Shown one piece after another: positions 6,129-9,155 of a stretch of 9,155 nucleotides of DNA. The stretch lies in assembly GCA_019322375.1 (NCBI GenBank), contig JAHWIP010000087.1, forward strand, positions 1 through 9,155, read 5' to 3'. This stretch comes from Candidatus Woesearchaeota archaeon (lineage in GTDB: Archaea; Nanobdellota; Nanobdellia; Woesearchaeales; SM23-78). Numbering within the stretch: position 1 is the first letter of the stretch; the number at the start of each line of letters is the position of its first letter. The notes beneath the pieces were generated by a model. That model was given only the letters and a program-made list of their open reading frames with translations. It had not been told where the DNA came from and made no database searches. Made by a program: the position numbers and the translations under genes.

Positions 6129-6694
6129 AAGAGGTAATAGAGAAGGCAATGGAATGGGCTTTGAAGGAGATTAAGACTAATGACACCCCGTCCATTGTTC
6201 ATTTTCATTTAGGTAATTCCAAAGGACAGGAATTAGCAGAAAAATTAAATGCAGATAAAGATATTATTATGCTTGGAACAATACTAATGGATGTTAAACT
6301 TGGAGAGTGTTTTAAAGAAGGAAAACTTGAAGAACACATTGATAGAAGCGCGCAAGCCACAAAAAAATTCTTAGAGAAATTTGATATTAATGAAGAGAAA
6401 AAGAAGAAAATCATTAACTGTGTTGAAGCTCATCATGGTGGCAAATTTATTTGCAAAGAAGCAGAGATTTGCGCAAATGCTGATTGTTACAGATTTTTAC
6501 ATCCCTTAGGAATTTTTGCTTATTTTGAATTAATTGGTAAACGTTTCAATGATATTTCTAAATCTCTAGAACTAGCAGAAAAAAAACTCGAAGAAAAACA
6601 CAAAATATTAACTTTAGACATCTGCAAAAAAGAGCTTGAGCCTTATTACAGGACTTTTAAGGAGCTGTTTGAGAAAGCCAGGTCTGAGAAATAA
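6125..6694 (+). CDS. HD-superfamily-like protein with a Met-Asp in place of His-Asp
   Basis: A 189-residue, mostly helical protein laid out like an HD-domain phosphohydrolase, a family that removes phosphate from nucleotides or cyclic nucleotides with metal-bound His/Asp residues. The order fits: His26/His28 (IVHFHLGNSKG) followed by a helix ending in LAEKL, then GTILMDVKLG (51-60) where G-x-L-x-H-D-x-G is expected. His71 (EEHIDRSAQA) precedes another helix, then EAHHGG (101-106), and Asp120 in ANADCYRFLHP. The defining His is Met55 here, while Asp56 and the other ligands remain, so catalysis may be altered or lost. Cysteines cluster at 109-121 (C110, C116, C121), which could bind metal or be incidental. 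It overlaps the preceding gene by ATGA, so the two products are translationally coupled and probably act together. Substrate unknown; likely cytosolic. Confidence 0.7.
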   Translation: MKEVIEKAMEWALKEIKTNDTPSIVHFHLGNSKGQELAEKLNADKDIIMLGTILMDVKLGECFKEGKLEEHIDRSAQATKKFLEKFDINEEKKKKIINCVEAHHGGKFICKEAEICANADCYRFLHPLGIFAYFELIGKRFNDISKSLELAEKKLEEKHKILTLDICKKELEPYYRTFKELFEKARSEK

Positions 6695-6702
6695 GCTAAA
6701 CC

Positions 6703-7365
6703 TTATTTTTTCTTAATTTTCATCAGACTACCATCACCCACATATGGGTAACTACTTGCATATAGACCAAAGAGAAAATCTTTGATTAAGTATCTGTGTT
6801 TACCTCCTCTATAATCCCATAAAGGGTCATTTACATAAACATATTTTTTATCAATTCCTGTGACTACATTATAATGAAGGTTGAACCTAGGCTTTTTTCC
6901 TAATAAGAAATTAGTGGTTAGTATTGCTATAACTGGTCTTTTATTTTTGATTTCTGTTTTAAGGTCCTTCTCATCAGGTATTTTTATTTTTATCTTACCT
7001 TTGTTTTTTACAAATTTAATAAAATACTTAATCCCTCTTTTATCATCTTCTTTTAGTTTTTTACTTGTTTCTTTATCTGTCAATAACTTTTGGAAATGAG
7101 ACACTAAATCAATATTTTTTTTCTTTTCATCTCTTTTAGTAAATAATTTTGGGTTAAGAGTGACTATTTCAACATTAAAATTATTTTTTAAGAAAAAATC
7201 TGCTAGCTGTGCTGTATATATGCCGTCTTTGTAAACCCTAATTTTAGATTTTAGTTTTTTCAAGGAAAGCTTGATTCCATAATATTCTAAGAGCATCTTC
7301 AGACAAACAGGTCCGCAATCTACAGATTCCTTTGCTTGCCTGTAAATAGGAAGGTTTAGTTTCAT
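6703..7365 (-). CDS. C39-like papain-fold cysteine peptidase
   Basis: A 220-residue minus-strand protein with a C39-like peptidase arrangement. The N-terminus has Gln10, a candidate oxyanion residue, and then Cys17 in SVDCGPVCLKMLLEYYG, the D-C-G-x-x-x-L-x-M signature. A central Lys-rich insert (72-130) separates this from FNLHYNVVTG with catalytic His164 and VYVNDP with Asp180. C39 peptidases usually cut Gly-Gly leader peptides as the N-terminal domain of bacteriocin ABC exporters. This protein stands alone, with no ABC or membrane domain and no signal peptide, so it probably works in the cytoplasm on an unknown substrate. The third triad element fits the HY-VV / NDP pattern well. It lies 8 bases from the convergent HD-like gene and shares an 84-base divergent promoter region with the TtuA-like gene. 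The start agrees with a TATA box 33 bases upstream. Confidence 0.8.
   Translation of the reverse strand: MKLNLPIYRQAKESVDCGPVCLKMLLEYYGIKLSLKKLKSKIRVYKDGIYTAQLADFFLKNNFNVEIVTLNPKLFTKRDEKKKNIDLVSHFQKLLTDKETSKKLKEDDKRGIKYFIKFVKNKGKIKIKIPDEKDLKTEIKNKRPVIAILTTNFLLGKKPRFNLHYNVVTGIDKKYVYVNDPLWDYRGGKHRYLIKDFLFGLYASSYPYVGDGSLMKIKKK
6706..6711 (+). terminator. Possible T-tract terminator for the 4596-6694 operon
   Basis: A run of six T residues in a T-rich stretch starts 12 bases after the HD-like stop, at the end of the convergent minus-strand gene. Position and composition fit an archaeal U-tract terminator. Confidence 0.35.
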
Positions 7366-7388
7366 TTTGCTCGTATTGAATCTATTTC

Positions 7389-7398
7389 TATTAATAAA
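7389..7398 (-). promoter_or_regulatory. TATA box for the C39-like gene (minus strand)
   Basis: Read on the minus strand, TTTATTAATA starts 33 bases before the ATG at 7365-7363. No purine-rich ribosome-binding site separates them. This box and the plus-strand box at 7419 share one short divergent region. Confidence 0.5.
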
Positions 7399-7418
7399 TG
7401 TTGTTTTTTTTCTAAACC

Positions 7419-7425
7419 TTTAAAA
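7419..7425 (+). promoter_or_regulatory. TATA box for the TtuA-like gene
   Basis: TTTAAAA starts 31 bases before ATG 7450 and follows CTAAACC, a BRE-like stretch similar to the one before 3073. The following leader is pyrimidine-rich (TTTTCTTCTCTTCTC) up to the ATG, with no Shine-Dalgarno sequence. Confidence 0.6.
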
Positions 7426-7449
7426 AAAGAGCAATTTTCTTCTCTTCTC

Positions 7450-8352
7450 ATGCCCAACAAATGCCTCAAATGCAAGAAAAAGGTGTACTGCTCTGATTTG
7501 TGCACTGAGCATTTTAAGGATTATTTTGAAAAAAAGGTTAAGCGTACTATTAAGAAGTATAACTTATTTGACCGTAAAGACAAGGTTGGTGTTGCTGTTA
7601 GTGGTGGCAAGGATTCAACCAGTGCTTTGTATGTTCTGAAAAAACTTGGCTATAAGGTTGATGCTGTTACTGTTGATGCTGTTATTGGTGATTACACAAA
7701 AAAGAACTTGGAAAACCTGAGAAAGGTTTGCAAGAAATATAAGGTTAAGCTTTATGAAATTTCTTTTAGAAAAGAGTTTGGCATGTCATTGTGCTTTATC
7801 AAATCAGTTGCCCATGAAAAAGGATTAAAATATTCTTCCTGCTTTATATGCGGGGTTCTTAGACGCTATCTGCTCAACAAATATGCTAAAAAGCTTAAGT
7901 TTGACTGCCTTGTGACAGGGCACAACCTTGATGATGAAGCCCAGAGCTTTGTGATGAATGTATTCCGCAATGATTTAATCCTGGCAAAAAGGCAGGGTCC
8001 TGTTAGTGGTGAAAGAAAAAGCAAGTTATTTGTAAAAAGAGTCAAGCCCTTATACCTTTGCTCTGAAAAAGAAACAACAGCTTATTCAAGGCTAATGAGG
8101 TTTCCTGTTAATTACAAGCCCTGCCCCTGCAGGGAAGGTGCTTACAGAAAGGAGTATGCTGACATGCTTGATAAATTTGAAAAAAAACATCCGTCAATAA
8201 AATATAATATTATCCAGTTCTTTCTCAGGACTGTTTATAAGATGAAAAAGGCAAGTGATGCTGGTATTGGTGTGTGCAAGCAGTGCAAAGAGCCCTGTTC
8301 TGACAAGCTTTGCAAGAGATGCGAGATACTGGGAGCTTTGAAAATGAAATAA
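7450..8352 (+). CDS. tRNA 2-thiolation enzyme, TtuA/Ncs6-like PP-loop protein
   Basis: A 300-residue member of the TtcA/TtuA/Ncs6 family, which activates a tRNA uridine by adenylation and replaces oxygen with sulfur. The PP-loop SGGKDS (51-56) binds ATP. SSCFICGVLRR (129-139) holds Cys131/Cys134; with a third Cys in KPCPCREGA (225 or 227) this makes the three-Cys iron-sulfur cluster site of the family. VTGHNLDDEAQ (155-165) is the conserved second motif. Zinc knuckles flank the core: Cys5/Cys8 with Cys14 or Cys18 and His21 at the N-terminus, and CKQC...CKRC (276, 279, 288, 291) at the C-terminus. Two zinc knuckles point to TtuA/Ncs6 rather than bacterial TtcA. Whether it makes the 2-thiouridine of position 34 or of position 54 cannot be told here. 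The ubiquitin-like sulfur carrier it would need is not in the window. Monocistronic with its own TATA box. Confidence 0.92.
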   Translation: MPNKCLKCKKKVYCSDLCTEHFKDYFEKKVKRTIKKYNLFDRKDKVGVAVSGGKDSTSALYVLKKLGYKVDAVTVDAVIGDYTKKNLENLRKVCKKYKVKLYEISFRKEFGMSLCFIKSVAHEKGLKYSSCFICGVLRRYLLNKYAKKLKFDCLVTGHNLDDEAQSFVMNVFRNDLILAKRQGPVSGERKSKLFVKRVKPLYLCSEKETTAYSRLMRFPVNYKPCPCREGAYRKEYADMLDKFEKKHPSIKYNIIQFFLRTVYKMKKASDAGIGVCKQCKEPCSDKLCKRCEILGALKMK

Positions 8353-8362
8353 TCAAAAACAA

Positions 8363-8369
8363 TATATAT
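8363..8369 (+). promoter_or_regulatory. TATA box for the membrane protein gene at 8392
   Basis: TATATAT starts 29 bases before ATG 8392. This spacing, equal to that of the other genes, favours ATG 8392 over the in-frame TTG at 8386. Confidence 0.55.
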
Positions 8370-8391
8370 GAGTTAATTCATTTTCTTGTTT

Positions 8392-8919
8392 ATGTTCACA
8401 ATTGTACTTATTTTTTTAAGCCTGGTATTCTTAGCTTACTCTATTTTTTTATGCAAAAAAATGATTAATGTTTTTACCAGGCCTGTTCATAGAAGAGCAG
8501 GGCATATCATAATGTCTTTGATGATCATTTTTTTTATTGGCTACATTCTTTATGTTGTGTTTGGATATGGCTATTTATTCACTAATTTCCTGGCTACCAT
8601 GCTCTTTTTTCTTACTGCTTTTTTTATTATGCTGGTTATTCAGCTAAACCACTCTCTTATTATTGGCCTGACCATGAAGACCTTGGAGTTAAAAGAGTTT
8701 AGTGAGAAGTTGTCTAATGAAACCCAGTCCCTGAGCTCTAACAAGGAGCAGCTGGTGAAAATAAAATCCATGCTTGAAGCCAAGAACAAGGAAATGGAAG
8801 TAACCCTGAAAAAACTGTATTCTTTTGCCAAGCCTTACCTTGCTAAGAGGGACGCTCATGAGCAGGCCAGGCAGGAGAATGCAGAGCAAAGAACTGATAA
8901 ACCAAGCGAGAAAAAGTAA
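8392..8919 (+). CDS. Membrane protein with three helices and a cytoplasmic coiled coil
   Basis: A 175-residue protein that I do not recognise as a named family. Three hydrophobic segments are visible: about 2-21, 38-58 and 65-90. The loop between the first two is basic (CKKMINVFTRPVHRRAGH), so by the positive-inside rule it should be cytoplasmic, with the N-terminus outside and the long C-terminus outside unless the third segment crosses as expected, which would put the tail inside. From 98 to 145 heptad-like spacing of Leu and Ile (LELKEFSEKLSNE, LVKIKSMLEAK) predicts a coiled coil and probably a dimer, followed by a charged disordered end (152-175). The layout resembles the sensor half of a histidine kinase without a kinase, so it may be a membrane anchor or receptor for a partner. 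The winged-helix gene 71 bases downstream is a candidate, but it has its own TATA box. Confidence 0.75.
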   Translation: MFTIVLIFLSLVFLAYSIFLCKKMINVFTRPVHRRAGHIIMSLMIIFFIGYILYVVFGYGYLFTNFLATMLFFLTAFFIMLVIQLNHSLIIGLTMKTLELKEFSEKLSNETQSLSSNKEQLVKIKSMLEAKNKEMEVTLKKLYSFAKPYLAKRDAHEQARQENAEQRTDKPSEKK

Positions 8920-8959
8920 GAGCATTCTTTCTTTGCCTTATTGAAAATTAATCGCAACA

Positions 8960-8967
8960 TTTAAATA
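8960..8967 (+). promoter_or_regulatory. TATA box for the winged-helix gene at 8991
   Basis: TTTAAATA starts 31 bases before ATG 8991, the same geometry as the other first genes, and the leader is A/T-only with no Shine-Dalgarno sequence. This supports the start of the truncated frame. Confidence 0.6.
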
Positions 8968-8990
8968 AAAATAAATTAAAAAATATATTT

Positions 8991-9155
8991 ATGAGGAAAA
9001 AAAGAGGGCGCCCTATTGGGAGCAGCATACGGCAGAACCTTATAGAGCTTCTTTTTTTCAAAGGAAAAGCTTATGGCTATGACTTGTACAAGGACTACTG
9101 CAACCTGTTCCCAGTCGTCACCTTAAGGGTAATATATTATCACTTGAAAAAAGGG
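8991..9155 (+). CDS. PadR-like winged-helix protein, N-terminal part (partial, 3' end outside window)
   Basis: The frame from ATG 8991 stays open to the window edge and gives 55 residues. A basic start (MRKKRGRPIGSS) is followed by a helix (IRQNLIELLFFKGK), then AYGYDLYKDYCNLFP and TLRVIYYHLKKG. This matches the winged-helix pattern of PadR-like regulators: the first helix, a Y-G-Y-D/E-I/L turn, and a recognition helix ending I-Y-Y-H-L-K-K. Such proteins bind DNA as dimers and usually repress transcription, but the dimerisation part is outside the window. The TATA box 31 bases upstream supports the start. A related archaeal wHTH family is an alternative to PadR. Confidence 0.75.
   Translation, partial: MRKKRGRPIGSSIRQNLIELLFFKGKAYGYDLYKDYCNLFPVVTLRVIYYHLKKG

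Noticed and set aside
5624..6208. Long minus-strand open frame of about 194 codons, very Ser-rich
   Set aside because: It is the antisense of the GAA/GAG/AAA-rich tract: these codons read as TTC, CTC and TCT on the other strand, giving Ser/Phe runs. No promoter or ribosome-binding site suits it.
7366..7449. Possible small RNA or riboswitch in the divergent 84-base region
   Set aside because: The space is filled by two opposite TATA boxes and a pyrimidine-rich leader; no stable stem is visible.
6703..8352. Bacteriocin maturation locus built on the C39-like gene
   Set aside because: No ABC exporter, leader peptide or immunity gene is present, and the neighbours are an HD-like gene and a tRNA thiolase.

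Overview
The window comes from an AT-rich archaeal genome. Three things support this: both subunits of the archaeal type IIB topoisomerase VI, TATA-box promoters of the TTTAAA/TTTATA type placed about 30 bases before start codons, and a TtuA/Ncs6-type tRNA thiolase with archaeal-style zinc knuckles. Short intergenic gaps, several short orphan genes and very Glu/Lys-rich tails would suit a DPANN-type lineage such as Woesearchaeota or Pacearchaeota. That placement is inference; no rRNA or other taxonomic marker is present.

Layout. Bases 1-2443 form one likely operon: the 3' end of top6B, top6A, and a PHP-domain phosphoesterase. Two single-gene units of unknown function follow (2471-3064 and 3104-3508), then a PfkB-family sugar/nucleoside kinase (3555-4538). 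Bases 4596-6694 are a two-gene operon. Its first protein looks like an isolated, degenerate PEP synthase/PPDK ATP-grasp N-terminal domain with a long Glu/Lys-rich tail. It overlaps by 4 bases an HD-like protein whose HD doublet reads Met-Asp. A C39-like cysteine peptidase lies on the minus strand (6703-7365), convergent with that operon and divergent from the TtuA-like gene (7450-8352). The window ends with a three-helix membrane protein with a coiled-coil tail (8392-8919) and the start of a PadR-like winged-helix gene (8991 onward, cut by the window edge).

Expression signals fall into two clear classes. Genes that begin a transcription unit have a TATA-like box 29-35 bases before the start codon and no Shine-Dalgarno sequence, which predicts leaderless or nearly leaderless mRNAs. 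Genes inside operons (top6A, PHP, HD) lack a TATA box but have a purine-rich ribosome-binding site 6-7 bases before the start. No tRNA, rRNA, CRISPR array, insertion sequence or phage gene was seen, and no gene-free stretch exceeds 90 bases.

The most unusual item is the pair at 4596-6694, a probable pseudo-PPDK-domain protein translationally coupled to a diverged HD protein. Most other genes are housekeeping genes or unrecognised orphans.
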